From Nitrosomonadales bacterium (GTDB lineage: Bacteria; Pseudomonadota; Gammaproteobacteria; Burkholderiales; Gallionellaceae): 64,000 nt of DNA. The DNA lies in NCBI GenBank assembly GCA_016234685.1, contig JACRAT010000043.1, positions 1-64,000 on the forward strand, given 5' to 3'. This document shows, one piece after another, positions 31,692 through 44,733 of the stretch (the first letter of the stretch is position 1; every line of letters starts with the position of its first letter). The notes beneath the pieces are model-generated. The model did not search any database and was not told the DNA's origin. It saw only the letters and a list, made by a program, of their open reading frames with translations. The position numbers and the translations under genes are program-made.

Positions 31692-32834
31692 TTAGAAGGT
31701 GTGCTTCAAGCCGAAGGAGATCACAGATTCCTTCACGCCAGCAGTCGCTGCCGCTGCAGCTGGTGCGCCAGTGCCGTTGGGAGACAGGCTGTAAATGCCA
31801 GAACCATCGTTCTTCAGGTTGGTGTACAGCGCGTACACAGTCGTGCGCTTGCTCAGACCGTGGTCATAGCCCAAGGAAACTTGGTTAGCGCCAGTGGCTG
31901 CTCCTGAGTTAGAGCCTGCCTTGGTAGCTGCCAGCTTGACTGCATCGTTGCCAAAGGCATACTTGGTGCCAACGTAGTAAGCGTTGTGTCCCAGCAGGTT
32001 AGCGCCTGCTGCATTGAAGTTGTCGCTCAGTTTTTCATAAGCGAAGCTCACAGTCAAAGGACCTTCTGCGTAGCTCAAGCCCAGCTTGACAGCCTTTTCT
32101 TTCAGGCCAGCCAGATTGGCAACCGCAGGTGTTGCCAGTGTGCCAGAGCCTGCTGTACCCAAATCATGCACTTCGTAGGCCAAGCTACCGTAGAACGGGC
32201 CCGCACCGTACAAACCAGCCAACGACCAAGCGCTGCCCTTGACGTTGCCAGCAACAGCTGTTTCGGCACCAGCCACATAGGCGATCGCGCCAGTGAAGCC
32301 ATTCAGGCTAGGGCTGATGTAGGCGATCACGTCTGGTTGACGGCCATCGAACGACGCCCCCACTGTGCTCAGGGCTGCGCCTGTGGCACGGCCACCGCCC
32401 ATGATGGAGCGGTTATCCGCAGTGGTGTCGCCGAACAGATCCAGCTTGCGAGTGGCGATGTTGTAAGGCGTGTCGTGACGACCCAGCAATACGGTACCAG
32501 CCGATGCGCTGCTCAGGCCAGCGAAAGTGTTACGGGAGCCAATACCATCGCCAGTTGCACCCGCAGCGTTGTTGGAGTTGTCGATGCGAACCAGCGATTC
32601 GATCTGCCAGATAGCGGACAGGCCGTCACCCAGATCTTCATTGCCCTTGAAACCCAGACGGGAGGTGTTGCTGGATACTTTCAGATTGCTGTAAGACGCT
32701 GCTGCTTTGGGGTTCACGCTGACGGAATCAACGGACACGTTTGCTACGCCGTAAACGGTGACATTGCTGTCGGCCATTGCTGCCGGGGCGATCAGTGCGC
32801 CGGAAACTGCCAGTGCGATGAGGCTTTTCTTCAT
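31692..32834 (-). CDS. Gram-negative porin (Burkholderia/Neisseria type)
   Basis: 380-residue outer-membrane trimeric porin. Signal peptide MKKSLIALAVSGALIAPAAMA (1-21), first strand SNVTVYGVANVSVDS, and the C-terminal SVISFGLKHTF with the terminal Phe required for BAM recognition. The ATG follows CAGGAGAAATTC. Repetitive beta-strand sequence with Ala/Gly-rich loops. Pore selectivity cannot be inferred. Confidence 0.95.
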   Translation of the reverse strand: MKKSLIALAVSGALIAPAAMADSNVTVYGVANVSVDSVSVNPKAAASYSNLKVSSNTSRLGFKGNEDLGDGLSAIWQIESLVRIDNSNNAAGATGDGIGSRNTFAGLSSASAGTVLLGRHDTPYNIATRKLDLFGDTTADNRSIMGGGRATGAALSTVGASFDGRQPDVIAYISPSLNGFTGAIAYVAGAETAVAGNVKGSAWSLAGLYGAGPFYGSLAYEVHDLGTAGSGTLATPAVANLAGLKEKAVKLGLSYAEGPLTVSFAYEKLSDNFNAAGANLLGHNAYYVGTKYAFGNDAVKLAATKAGSNSGAATGANQVSLGYDHGLSKRTTVYALYTNLKNDGSGIYSLSPNGTGAPAAAAATAGVKESVISFGLKHTF

Positions 32835-33127
32835 GAATTTCTCCTGATGGAATTTGTATTGATTGATACCGGAACGGTACATCCAAAATGTTTAGCATTG
32901 CTGCTGGGAGGCATTCTGGCCGAGCAGCCATTCACAAAGCAAGCTCGCAATCGCTTTGTTGTTTTTGTGCAACATATCAAATATTTCATTTAGTTGTCAC
33001 AATTCCAGATAACGCATTTCACCGCATGAATCGCTTAAGGGTGGATGTCGCCAGTAGGTTCTGTTTGACAGTTATCCGGCAATTCCCTACATTCGGTCTA
33101 CATTTGCAACCCGCTTGGAACGCTGCC

Positions 33128-33754
33128 ATGTTCAATCTCGATCCCTTCATCATCGGCCTCGACAAAGGTCTGCGCACTTTGCTCAGCCGCGCCCCAACGG
33201 TGCGCCCGTACCCGGATGCCCACACGCCGGATGCCGAGTTGAACGAGAGCGAAAAGAAGCACGCCGCCGGGCTGATGCGCATCAATCACAGCGGCGAGAT
33301 CTGTGCGCAGGCTTTGTATCAGGGGCAGGCGTTGACTGCGCGCGATCCGCTGGTGCAGCGCAAGCTGGAACTGGCGGCTTGGGAAGAGACCGAGCATCTG
33401 GCTTGGACTTCGAAGCGGGTCGAGGAGTTGGGCAGCCATTTGAGCTTGCTCAATCCGCTCTGGTATACCGGCTCGCTGGCGCTGGGCGCGTTCGCCGGGT
33501 TGCTGGGCGATAAGTGGAATCTGGGTTTCTTGGCCGAGACCGAGCGTCAGGTGGGTGGGCATTTGCAGGAGCATTTGCAGCTCTTGCCCGCGCAAGACAA
33601 CAAAAGCCGCGCCATCGTCCAGCAGATGTACACCGATGAGATAGGCCATTCCGAGATGGCCTTGCAACTCGGCGGCGTTGAGCTGCCGATGCCAGTGAAG
33701 ATGCTGATGCAGGCTTCGTCCAAGGTGCTGACGCGGACGGTCTACTGGGTTTAG
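33128..33754 (+). CDS. coq7: 2-polyprenyl-3-methyl-6-methoxy-1,4-benzoquinone monooxygenase (Coq7)
   Basis: Di-iron hydroxylase of late ubiquinone synthesis, membrane associated. 208 residues with ferritin-like iron ligands: INHSGEICAQALYQGQ, EETEHLAW and DEIGHSEMA. The ATG at 33128 gives the conserved N-terminus; longer in-frame extensions upstream are not supported. The ubiquinone factor ubiK lies nearby on the other strand. Confidence 0.93.
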   Translation: MFNLDPFIIGLDKGLRTLLSRAPTVRPYPDAHTPDAELNESEKKHAAGLMRINHSGEICAQALYQGQALTARDPLVQRKLELAAWEETEHLAWTSKRVEELGSHLSLLNPLWYTGSLALGAFAGLLGDKWNLGFLAETERQVGGHLQEHLQLLPAQDNKSRAIVQQMYTDEIGHSEMALQLGGVELPMPVKMLMQASSKVLTRTVYWV

Positions 33755-33773
33755 CGCGGGGGTTATTGTTTGA

Positions 33774-33905
33774 CTCCCTTCCCCGCCGGGGGAAGGGCTG
33801 GGGATGAGGGGCTGTGCAATGAATCAGTTTTAGAGCTCAATGCCCTTCACCCTTCCCTCTCCCGCTAGCGGGAGAGGGGATTTCCCCCTGAAGGTCAGAG
33901 ATGAG
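33774..33905. repeat. Two intergenic copies of the CTCTCCC-type palindrome
   Basis: First hairpin CCCTTCCCC / GGGGAAGGG at about 33776-33797. The second is a perfect 22-bp palindrome CCTCTCCCGCT / AGCGGGAGAGG at about 33856-33877. These are the same sequence type as the copies inside prlC, hrpA and trpC, here in the expected intergenic setting downstream of coq7. Confidence 0.8.
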
Positions 33906-33952
33906 GAGCTGATGCAGCGCCCCTCCTTCGTCAGTTCAAGAGACATCTTGCA

Positions 33953-33987
33953 GTTAAAACTGACCGGCTGAAGCCGGTGGTTTTAAC
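33953..33987. terminator. Bidirectional terminator between coq7 and comM
   Basis: Long hairpin: outer GTTAAAAC / GTTTTAAC and inner ACCGGC / GCCGGT around a TGAA loop, with a small asymmetry between them. It lies between convergent genes and is T-rich on both strands. Confidence 0.75.
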
Positions 33988-34015
33988 CTTGGGATGGGCA
34001 ATAATCAGCACTTCC

Positions 34016-35509
34016 CTAACTCTTATCCATCCTTCGATACTGCACCGCTTCGGCGATGTTCGACGTTTGTATCTCGGCGCTGCCAGCCAGATCGGCGATG
34101 GTGCGCGCTACTTTCAATACCCGATGATAGGCTCGCGCTGAGAGGTTGAGGCGGGTGATGGCTTGTTGCAGCAGCGCCGCGCCGGAGGCTGCCGGTGTGC
34201 AGAAATCGTCTATCTCGCTTACGCCGAGTTGGGCGTTGGGTTTGCCTTGTCGGGAGAGTTGGCGTTGCCGGGCAGCTTCCACGCGCTGGCGGATCAGGGC
34301 GGAGGTCTCGCCGTCAGCTTGTTTCAGTAAATCTTGTTGCGACACCGCAGGCACTTCGATCTGGATGTCGATGCGATCCAACAGCGGCCCGGAGATCTTG
34401 CCGCGATAGCGCGCGATCTGGTCTGGTGTGCAGTGGCAGCGTCCGTTGTAGTGGCCCAGATAGCCGCACGGGCAGGGGTTCATCGCCGCGACGAGCTGGA
34501 ACTGTGCGCGAAAATCGGCGCGGCGCGCGGCCCGCGAGATGGTGATGCGGCCTGACTCTAGCGGTTCGCGCAGTACTTCCAGCACGTGGCGGTCGAATTC
34601 GGGTAGCTCGTCGAGGAACAGCACGCCGTGCATGGCGACCGAGATCTCTCCGGGGCGGGGATTGCTGCCGCCGCCGACCATCGCCACGGCAGACGCGGTG
34701 TGGTGGGGCGAGCGGTAGGGGCGCTGTCGCCATTGGCTGATGTCGAAGCTGCCGCCCAGGGATTGCATGGCGGCGCTTTCCAGCGCTTCGGCTTCGGTCA
34801 TGGCAGGCAGGATGCTGGGGAATCGTGCGGCCAGCATGGATTTTCCCGTACCGGGTGGGCCGGACATCAGCAGGCTGTGTCCGCCCGCAGCAGCGATCTC
34901 CAAGGCGCGCTTGGATTGAGCTTGGCCTTTTACTTCGCGCATGTCCGGGTAATCGGGGGCGGCGGGGCGGGTGTCGGGAATGTAGCGGCTCAGCGCATCT
35001 CGCCCGGCCAGATGCGCCGCCACTTGCAGCAGGGATCGTGCTGGGTAGACGGCGGCTTCTTCGACCAAGGCGGCTTCTGCTGCGTTCGCCTCGGGCAGGA
35101 TGAAACCGCGTCCGCTGGATACGGCGCGATAGGTCATCGCCAGCGCCCCGCGTATCGGGCGCAGCTCTCCGGTGAGCGCCAGTTCTCCGGCAAATTCATA
35201 TTCGGCGAGACGAGCGACTGGTATCTGCCCGGAGGCGGCGAGGATGCCCAGCGCGATGGGCAGATCGAAACGCCCGCTTTCCTTGGGCAGGTCGGCGGGC
35301 GCGAGATTGACGGTGATACGGCGGGCGGGAAAGTCGAACTGGCAGGTCAGCAGGGCGGCGCGCACCCGGTCTTTGCTTTCTTTGACCTCGGCCTCGGGCA
35401 GGCCGACGATGGTGAAAGCGGGCAGGCCGTTGGCCAGATGCACCTCCACCGTCACTTGGGCGGCATCCATGCCGGACAGCGCGCGGCTGTATAAGACCGC
35501 CAAGCTCAT
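34016..35509 (-). CDS. comM: YifB/ComM family AAA+ Mg-chelatase-like ATPase
   Basis: 497 residues. Lon-like N-terminal domain (AVLYSRALSGMDAAQVTVE...), then an AAA+ module with Walker A GPPGTGKSMLAARFP and Walker B LFLDELPEF, and the C-terminal Mg-chelatase-like segment. ComM promotes branch migration during natural transformation in Vibrio and Haemophilus. It is 21 bp downstream of ubiK in the same direction. Confidence 0.94.
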   Translation of the reverse strand: MSLAVLYSRALSGMDAAQVTVEVHLANGLPAFTIVGLPEAEVKESKDRVRAALLTCQFDFPARRITVNLAPADLPKESGRFDLPIALGILAASGQIPVARLAEYEFAGELALTGELRPIRGALAMTYRAVSSGRGFILPEANAAEAALVEEAAVYPARSLLQVAAHLAGRDALSRYIPDTRPAAPDYPDMREVKGQAQSKRALEIAAAGGHSLLMSGPPGTGKSMLAARFPSILPAMTEAEALESAAMQSLGGSFDISQWRQRPYRSPHHTASAVAMVGGGSNPRPGEISVAMHGVLFLDELPEFDRHVLEVLREPLESGRITISRAARRADFRAQFQLVAAMNPCPCGYLGHYNGRCHCTPDQIARYRGKISGPLLDRIDIQIEVPAVSQQDLLKQADGETSALIRQRVEAARQRQLSRQGKPNAQLGVSEIDDFCTPAASGAALLQQAITRLNLSARAYHRVLKVARTIADLAGSAEIQTSNIAEAVQYRRMDKS

Positions 35510-35530
35510 GGCGTGGCCCGCGAGGATTGC

Positions 35531-35809
35531 TTAACCTAACTCGCCTGCCGGGGATCGTGGCGTTGCTGCATCCGCCGAGGCGCGGGCTTCCAACTCGGCG
35601 ATTCGTGCTTCAAGGGCAGCCAACTTTTCCTGCGTGCGTGCCAGTAGTTGCGATTGCACCTCGAATTCTTCGCGCGTCACCAGATCAAGCTTGGAGAAAC
35701 CCTGCGCGAGCAAAGCACGCACATTCTTTTCGACATCTTTAGCTGGCCCACTGGCGAGGACTTCGCCGACTTTGCCGGACAACTCGTCCAGAATCTTGGT
35801 TTTGAACAT
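35531..35809 (-). CDS. ubiK: Ubiquinone biosynthesis accessory factor UbiK (BMFP/YqiC)
   Basis: 92 residues with an amphipathic N-terminal region and a C-terminal coiled coil (QEKLAALEARIAELEARA). Family members bind UbiJ and support aerobic ubiquinone synthesis. RBS TTAGGAGTCGAAC precedes the ATG. It is the first gene of a short ubiK-comM unit. Confidence 0.9.
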   Translation of the reverse strand: MFKTKILDELSGKVGEVLASGPAKDVEKNVRALLAQGFSKLDLVTREEFEVQSQLLARTQEKLAALEARIAELEARASADAATPRSPAGELG

Positions 35810-35903
35810 GTTCGACTCCTAAGTTGAGATCGGGCCAAGTTTAGCAAAGGGCGCTGACGCATTGGAGGATTCTTTGCGGTGCGGAGGGATGTAGCGCCAA
35901 AAC

Positions 35904-35931
35904 AAAAAAGCGACCCAAAGGTCGCTTTTTT
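35904..35931. terminator. Terminator downstream of fba
   Basis: Perfect 12-bp stem AAAAAAGCGACC / GGTCGCTTTTTT with loop CAAA, 18 bp past the fba stop on the minus strand. It ends the tkt-gap-pgk-pyk-fba cluster. Confidence 0.9.
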
Positions 35932-35948
35932 GTTGAGCTGCTTAACGC

Positions 35949-37013
35949 TTACTTGATGACTGCGTTCAGTTCGCCCTTGATGTAGCGCATCGCCATCGCA
36001 TCCAGCGAAACTGGAACGATCTTGCCAGCTTGTCCGGCGGAGCCGAAGGCTTCGAAGCGTGCCTTGCAGATCGCCTTCATCGCCTTGGTGGTCTCGGCCA
36101 AGAATTTGCGTGGGTCGAAGTCCTTGGGGTTGTTCGCCAAGTAGCGACGAGTCGCGCCAGTGGATGCCATACGCAGGTCGGTGTCGATGTTCACCTTGCG
36201 CACGCCGTGCTTGATGCCTTCGACGATCTCTTCGACAGGCACGCCGTAGGTCTGAGGCATCGCGCCGCCGAACTGGTTGATGATCTCCAGCCACTCCTGC
36301 GGCACGGAGGAAGAACCGTGCATCACCAAGTGGGTGTTGGGGATGCGGGCGTGGATTTCCTTGATGCGGCTGATCGCCAAGGTGTCGCCTGTGGGCGGCT
36401 TGGTGAACTTGTACGCGCCGTGGGAGGTGCCGATGGCGATCGCCAGTGCATCCACTTGGGTGGCCTTGACGAATTCTGCAGCTTCGTTGGGGTCGGTCAG
36501 CAGTTGGTCGTGGGACAGAACGCCTTCAGCGCCGTGGCCGTCTTCCTTTTCGCCGTGGCCGGATTCCAAAGAACCCAGACAACCCAGTTCGCCTTCGACG
36601 GAGACGCCGACTGCGTGGGACATTTCAACCACTTGGCGGGTCACGTTGACGTTGTATTCGAAGCTGGATGGGGTCTTGCCGTCAGCCATCAGGGAGCCAT
36701 CCATCATCACGCTGGAGAAGCCGGACTTGATCGCTTGGATGCAGATCGCGGGCGATGCGCCGTGGTCTTGGTGCATCACGACGGGGATGTGCGGGTACAT
36801 TTCGACAGCGGCTTCGATCAGGTGACGCAGGAACGCTTCACCGGCGTACTTACGTGCGCCAGCGGAACCTTGCATGATGACCGGGCTGTTGCATTCGTCG
36901 GCGGCTTCCATGATCGCCTTGACCTGTTCCAGGTTGTTGACGTTGAAAGCGGGCAAACCGTAGCTGTTTTCTGCTGCATGATCGAGCAGTTGGCGCAGGG
37001 AAACTAGTGCCAT
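35949..37013 (-). CDS. fba: Fructose-bisphosphate aldolase, class II
   Basis: Zinc aldolase of glycolysis, gluconeogenesis and the Calvin cycle. 354 residues (the CbbA/Fba type). Zinc ligands lie in [11 protein letters not shown] and [21 protein letters not shown]; also MHGSSSVP and [25 protein letters not shown]. Last gene of the carbon-metabolism cluster. Confidence 0.97.
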   Translation of the reverse strand: MALVSLRQLLDHAAENSYGLPAFNVNNLEQVKAIMEAADECNSPVIMQGSAGARKYAGEAFLRHLIEAAVEMYPHIPVVMHQDHGASPAICIQAIKSGFSSVMMDGSLMADGKTPSSFEYNVNVTRQVVEMSHAVGVSVEGELGCLGSLESGHGEKEDGHGAEGVLSHDQLLTDPNEAAEFVKATQVDALAIAIGTSHGAYKFTKPPTGDTLAISRIKEIHARIPNTHLVMHGSSSVPQEWLEIINQFGGAMPQTYGVPVEEIVEGIKHGVRKVNIDTDLRMASTGATRRYLANNPKDFDPRKFLAETTKAMKAICKARFEAFGSAGQAGKIVPVSLDAMAMRYIKGELNAVIK

Positions 37014-37057
37014 TTTCTTCTCCTGATTGAGTAAAGTTTAATAAAGTCTTGCTATTT

Positions 37058-38497
37058 TTAAGCGCGGTTCGGATCGCCGATACGGGTGATCTTCATGGCG
37101 TTGGTGTGACCGGTCTTGCCCACGGTATCGCCAATGGTCATTACTACCAGATCTTCTTCCTTTACTAGGCCGAGACGCAGCAATTCGGCTTCGGCCTCAC
37201 GCAGGGCGGTCGCCGGTGCGCGTGAGGTGGGCTTGAATGCGATCGGATAGACGCCGCTGAACAAGGTCATGCGGGTCAGTGTGGCATCCACTGGCGTGAG
37301 TGCGAAAATTGGCACGCCAGCGTTCATGCGCGACATCCACAGCGCGGTCGAGCCGGACTGGGTGTTCGCCATGATGGCTTTGACTTTGAAGTGCGAAGCC
37401 GCGAACAATGCGGACATGGCGATAGACTGGTCCACACGGGTGAAGCGTTCGTTCAGCAAGCGACGCTCGGTCAGATCACCTTCCACTTCGGCTTCCGCCT
37501 TCAGGCAGATACGCGCCATCGCGGTGACGGTTTCCACCGGGAAATCGCCCACGGCGGTCTCGGCCGACAACATCACTGCATCGGTGCCGTCCAGTACGGC
37601 ATTCGCCACGTCGGATACTTCCGCACGGGTCGGGATCGGGTTGGTAATCATCGACTCCATCATCTGGGTCGCGGTCACCACCAGTTTGTTGCGCTCGCGC
37701 GCCATGCGAATCATCTTCTTCTGCAAGCCGGGCACGGCTGCATCGCCGACTTCCACCGACAGATCGCCGCGCGCCACCATGATGGCGTCGGACGCGTCGA
37801 TGATCTCGCCCAGTACAGGGATCGCTTCAGCTCGTTCGATCTTGGCCATCAGCAGGCTCTTGCCGCCCGCTTCGTGCATCAGCTGACGGGCCAACTTCAT
37901 GTCATCCGCCGAACGCGGGAAGGAGACTGCCAAGAAATCCGCACCGATCAGCGCGGCGGTCTTGATGTCTTCCTTGTCCTTGTCGGTCAGCGCAGGTGCG
38001 GTCAATCCTCCACCTTTGCGGTTGATGCCTTTGTTGTTGGACAGCACACCGCCACGTACGACGCGACACACGACTTCTTCGCCGCGCACTTCGAGCACGT
38101 CGAACTCCAACATGCCGTCGTTGAGCAACAGCACCGAGCCTGGCTCGACGTCGCGTGGCAGTTCCTTGTAGTCGAGGCCGACGCGCTCCTGCGTGCCCAG
38201 ACCTTGCCAAGACGCATCCAGAATGAAGGTGTCGCCGTTGTTCAAGATGATCTTGTCGTTCTCGAACTTGCGCACGCGGATCTTCGGGCCTTGCAGGTCG
38301 GCCAGGATGCCTACGGTACGGCCTGCCGCTGCGGCAGCTGCACGCACTCGCTCAGCCCGCCCCATGTGATCTTGAGCCGACCCATGAGAGAAGTTCATCC
38401 GCACCACATCCACGCCAGCGCGGATGATGTCTTCCAGCACCTTCGCGTCGTTGGTTGCAGGGCCGAGTGTTGCAACGATTTTAGTTCTGCGCAGCAT
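37058..38497 (-). CDS. pyk: Pyruvate kinase
   Basis: 479 residues. N-terminal RRTKIVATLGPA, substrate-site VRMNFSHG, catalytic LLMAKIERAEAI and Mg2+/K+ motif MVARGDLSVEVG are intact. RBS TTAAGGACAAT. Its place inside a gap-pgk-pyk-fba cluster links it to lower glycolysis. Confidence 0.97.
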   Translation of the reverse strand: MLRRTKIVATLGPATNDAKVLEDIIRAGVDVVRMNFSHGSAQDHMGRAERVRAAAAAAGRTVGILADLQGPKIRVRKFENDKIILNNGDTFILDASWQGLGTQERVGLDYKELPRDVEPGSVLLLNDGMLEFDVLEVRGEEVVCRVVRGGVLSNNKGINRKGGGLTAPALTDKDKEDIKTAALIGADFLAVSFPRSADDMKLARQLMHEAGGKSLLMAKIERAEAIPVLGEIIDASDAIMVARGDLSVEVGDAAVPGLQKKMIRMARERNKLVVTATQMMESMITNPIPTRAEVSDVANAVLDGTDAVMLSAETAVGDFPVETVTAMARICLKAEAEVEGDLTERRLLNERFTRVDQSIAMSALFAASHFKVKAIMANTQSGSTALWMSRMNAGVPIFALTPVDATLTRMTLFSGVYPIAFKPTSRAPATALREAEAELLRLGLVKEEDLVVMTIGDTVGKTGHTNAMKITRIGDPNRA

Positions 38498-38511
38498 ATT
38501 GTCCTTAATTT

Positions 38512-38585
38512 AGCTTGTAGCGGGTAGTTTGTGGTGGGTAGCCAAGCTGGTTTGTCTGCCAGCTACAAACTACCTGCCACAAGCT
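38512..38585. repeat. Long hairpin repeat between pgk and pyk
   Basis: 21-bp arms (38512-38532 / 38565-38585) pairing with two substitutions, both G:U-compatible on one RNA strand, around an inner AGCTGG / CCAGCT hairpin. Part of the right arm recurs between gap and pgk, 14 of 16 identical. No T tract, so not a standard terminator. Confidence 0.75.
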
Positions 38586-38586
38586 C

Positions 38587-39768
38587 TTATTTTGCCCGTT
38601 CTTCCAGAATCGCCACCGCTGGCAAGGTCTTGCCTTCGAGGTATTCCAAGAATGCGCCGCCAGCGGTGGAGATGTAGGACACCTTGTCATAGATGTCGTA
38701 CTTCTGGATCGCGGCGATGGTGTCGCCGCCGCCTGCCAGGGTGAATGCCTTGGTGTTGGCGATGGCCATGGCGATGGTCTTGGTGCCTTCGCCGAACTGG
38801 TCGAACTCGAATACGCCGACTGGGCCGTTCCATACCACGGTGCCTGCCTTCATGATGATGTCGGCCAACTCCTGTGCTGATTTTGGACCGATGTCGAAGA
38901 TCATGTCGTCATCAGCCACGTCGCCAGCATCCTTCAGCACGGCGGGTTCGTCGGCAGAGAACTTCTTGCCGCACACCACGTCCACTGCGACCGGGATGGT
39001 CGCGCCGCGCGCGGTCATCTTGGTCATCAGCGCTTGTGCGGTAGGAACTAGGTCGTCTTCGCACAGCGACTTGCCGACGTTCTTGCCAACCGCCTTCAGG
39101 AAGGTGTTGGCAATGCCGCCGCCGACTACCAGCTGTTCGCACTTTTCGGACAATGATTCCAGCACGGTCAGCTTGGTCGAGACCTTGGATCCGCCGACAA
39201 TGGCGACCATGGGGCGAGCCGGACTCAGCAGCGCCTTGCCCAGTGCGTCCAGTTCTTCGGTCAGCAGGATACCGGCGCAAGCGACCGGCGCATACTTGGC
39301 GACGCCGTGGGTGGAGGCTTCAGCGCGGTGTGCCGTGCCGAAAGCGTCCATCACGAACACGTCGCACAGGGCGGCGTACTTCTGGGCTGTTTCGTCTACG
39401 TTCTTCTTTTCGCCCTTGTTGATGCGGCAGTTCTCCAGCACCACCAGTTCGCCATTGGCGACTTCAAAACCACCGTCCACCCAGTCCTTGATGAGGCGGA
39501 CTTCCTTGCCCAAGCGACCGGAGATGTTGTCAGCCACGGGCTTCAGGGAGTTTTCCGCAGACCATTCGCCTTCGGTCGGGCGACCCAAGTGCGAAGTCAC
39601 CATCACTTTGGCGCCAGCCTTCAGCGCGAAGTTGATGGTCGCCATCGAAGCGGTGATACGTGCGTCGGAAGTGACCTTGCCGTCGCTAACCGGAACATTC
39701 AAGTCAGAACGGATCAGCACGCGCTTGCCTGCTAAGCCCAGATCGGTCATACGGATGAAGTTTGCCAT
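38587..39768 (-). CDS. pgk: Phosphoglycerate kinase
   Basis: 393 residues. [31 protein letters not shown] and the nucleotide site [11 protein letters not shown], followed by GGGDTIAAI, are the family signatures. The ATG at 39768 follows CAGGAGAAACCCGC; longer in-frame extension is not supported. Confidence 0.97.
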   Translation of the reverse strand: MANFIRMTDLGLAGKRVLIRSDLNVPVSDGKVTSDARITASMATINFALKAGAKVMVTSHLGRPTEGEWSAENSLKPVADNISGRLGKEVRLIKDWVDGGFEVANGELVVLENCRINKGEKKNVDETAQKYAALCDVFVMDAFGTAHRAEASTHGVAKYAPVACAGILLTEELDALGKALLSPARPMVAIVGGSKVSTKLTVLESLSEKCEQLVVGGGIANTFLKAVGKNVGKSLCEDDLVPTAQALMTKMTARGATIPVAVDVVCGKKFSADEPAVLKDAGDVADDDMIFDIGPKSAQELADIIMKAGTVVWNGPVGVFEFDQFGEGTKTIAMAIANTKAFTLAGGGDTIAAIQKYDIYDKVSYISTAGGAFLEYLEGKTLPAVAILEERAK

Positions 39769-39846
39769 GCGGGTTTCTCCTGAAAAGTAAGTGGTATGGG
39801 TTGGGTTTCCCCAAACCGTACAACTCACGGATGGAACTGGCAACTC

Positions 39847-39890
39847 GTGGCGGACAGCCAGTAGCTGAAAAGCCACAAGCTACCCGCCAC
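39847..39890. repeat. Hairpin repeat between gap and pgk
   Basis: GTGGCGG (39847-39853) / CCGCCAC (39884-39890) arms with an internal AGCTACCCGCCAC segment related to the repeat between pgk and pyk. Located in the 136-bp spacer between gap and pgk. Confidence 0.55.
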
Positions 39891-39904
39891 AGGCTGCGAG
39901 CCAA

Positions 39905-43035
<3,131 letters not shown>

Positions 43036-43353
43036 CTTCACTAATCTCCTGAGCATCCAAAAATCGGATTGGGTGGTATATATCTGTTGGAAGGCGCAAT
43101 TATGCCGCACAGGCCAGCTTAGGGCAACTGCGGGACGCGCCAAGCGTGCTCCTTATGATATAAGGCCCTACTTGCAACATGAATTACGAGGTGATTTCCC
43201 CGAAATTCGATGCAAATGTCCGCAAGAAGTAAATTATTGGCTAGGGCAATACAAAGCATAAATACTGCGCTCTTGGCTTGACGAGTATCCTTGCATAGGT
43301 TCTACTTCGCTCGCGATGCAAGTATCTATACATGAACTGATCAGCCTTTTTCG
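43036..43353. other. 318-bp divergent regulatory region between tkt and ispD
   Basis: No gene is supported. It contains the tkt RBS, an AT-rich TATATA stretch at about 43078-43083 that could be a tkt -10 on the minus strand, and a likely ispD promoter at 43278-43306 with an inverted repeat (CTTGCAT / ATGCAAG, 43290-43296 and 43316-43322) spanning its -10. Confidence 0.5.
43278..43306 (+). promoter_or_regulatory. Candidate sigma70 promoter for ispD
   Basis: TTGACG (43278-43283), 17-bp spacer, TCTACT (43301-43306), 48 bp upstream of the ispD ATG. The -35 is strong and the -10 weak. Confidence 0.45.
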
Positions 43354-44055
43354 ATGGAAAACACGCCGCCTTCTTCTACCCGTCCCGGTCTATTCGCAGT
43401 CGTTCCTGCTGCCGGATCGGGGGCGCGTATGGGGCGCGAACTTCCCAAGCAATATCTTCCCCTCGCGGGTCATCCGATGATCTACCACGCGCTGCGCACC
43501 TTGTGCCAGAGTGTCGACATCTCGACTGTGTTCGTCGTGCTTGCTCCTGATGACACATTGTTCCGCGAGTATCAGTGGTCTTGCTTTGGGGACAAGCTAC
43601 AGCCGCTGTATTGCGGCGGGGCGACGCGCGCCGAGAGTGTGCTCAACGGATTGTTGGCGGCAGAGTTGGGGGCGGACGATTGGGTGCTGGTGCATGATGC
43701 CGCACGCCCCAACCTGAGTCAGGGGCAGCTCGCGAGACTCATCACCGAGTTGCGGGAGGATGAGATCGGCGGCATCCTCGCCGTACCGGTGGCCGATACC
43801 CTGAAGCGGGCCGATGCCGATCAGCGCATCGCTCGTACCGAAGACCGCGTTGGTCTGTGGCAAGCTCAGACGCCGCAGATGTTTCGTACCGGACTGTTGC
43901 TCGAAGCCTTGCGCGCCGTGCCGAACGTGACCGACGAAGCCTCCGCCATCGAAGCGCTCGGCCTCCACCCCAAACTGGTCGCCAGCGACTCAAGCAACTT
44001 CAAAGTGACTTACCCGCAGGACATCCGGCTAGCGGAACTGCTGCTCGGGGATTAG
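43354..44055 (+). CDS. ispD: 2-C-methyl-D-erythritol 4-phosphate cytidylyltransferase
   Basis: MEP-pathway enzyme for isoprenoids. 233 residues with the cytidylyltransferase N-terminus [24 protein letters not shown] (about 14-37) and [11 protein letters not shown] small possible ORF and then ispF follow. Confidence 0.96.
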   Translation: MENTPPSSTRPGLFAVVPAAGSGARMGRELPKQYLPLAGHPMIYHALRTLCQSVDISTVFVVLAPDDTLFREYQWSCFGDKLQPLYCGGATRAESVLNGLLAAELGADDWVLVHDAARPNLSQGQLARLITELREDEIGGILAVPVADTLKRADADQRIARTEDRVGLWQAQTPQMFRTGLLLEALRAVPNVTDEASAIEALGLHPKLVASDSSNFKVTYPQDIRLAELLLGD

Positions 44056-44237
44056 TGGTGTTTGACATATTCCTCGTCGTTTTCCAAGAAGTAGGTACCT
44101 TCTCTTTTCGCCAGCTCCCCCGCCCTTTTCAGCGCCAAGTTGCCCCCGATAGCATCATTGGACAGGCTGTGGGCATAATCATCGGCATCGCTCTCGTCAT
44201 TTCAGCATTGCTGGCTATTAATCATCTTCGTTTGTGA
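44055..44237 (+). CDS. Possible small membrane protein between ispD and ispF
   Basis: A GTG overlapping the ispD stop opens about 60 residues whose second half (IIGQAVGIIIGIALVISALLA) could form one transmembrane helix. No family is recognised. It may be a real small ORF, a degraded remnant, or chance. Confidence 0.3.
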   Translation: MVFDIFLVVFQEVGTFSFRQLPRPFQRQVAPDSIIGQAVGIIIGIALVISALLAINHLRL

Positions 44238-44259
44238 GCTACCAAGGAGTCTATGAGTT

Positions 44260-44733
44260 ATGAGAATTGGCCAAGGTTTCGATGTTCACCAACTAGTGGC
44301 AGGGCGCAAGCTCATCATCGGCGGGGTGGACATCCCGTATGAAAAAGGCCTGCTCGGCCACTCCGATGCCGACGTACTGCTGCACGCCATCTGCGACGCT
44401 TTGCTCGGAGCTGCCGCACTGGGCGACATCGGTCGCCACTTCGCCGACACCGATGCTCAATACAAGGATATCGACAGCCGCATTCTGCTGCGCGATGTGG
44501 TGCGCAAGGTCGAGAATGCTGGATTCCGTCTTGTCAACCTTGACGCTACCATCATCGCCCAAGCCCCGAAAATGGCGCCGCATATCTCCGCCATGATCGC
44601 CAACATCGCTGCCGATCTAGGCGTGGCGATGAACGCCGTCAACGTCAAAGCCACCACTACCGAAAAGCTAGGTTATACCGGACGCGGCGAAGGCATCGCG
44701 GCACAGGCGGTGGCGTTGTTGCTGGTGGTATAA
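44260..44733 (+). CDS. ispF: 2-C-methyl-D-erythritol 2,4-cyclodiphosphate synthase
   Basis: Trimeric zinc enzyme cyclising CDP-ME2P. 157 residues. Zinc-binding [25 protein letters not shown] and the C-terminal [19 protein letters not shown] are intact. The MEP gene pair is separate rather than fused. Confidence 0.97.
   Translation: MRIGQGFDVHQLVAGRKLIIGGVDIPYEKGLLGHSDADVLLHAICDALLGAAALGDIGRHFADTDAQYKDIDSRILLRDVVRKVENAGFRLVNLDATIIAQAPKMAPHISAMIANIAADLGVAMNAVNVKATTTEKLGYTGRGEGIAAQAVALLLVV

Noticed and set aside
21611-33905. CRISPR array formed by the repeated palindromes
   Set aside because: The repeats are dispersed, irregularly spaced, of different lengths, and no cas genes are present.
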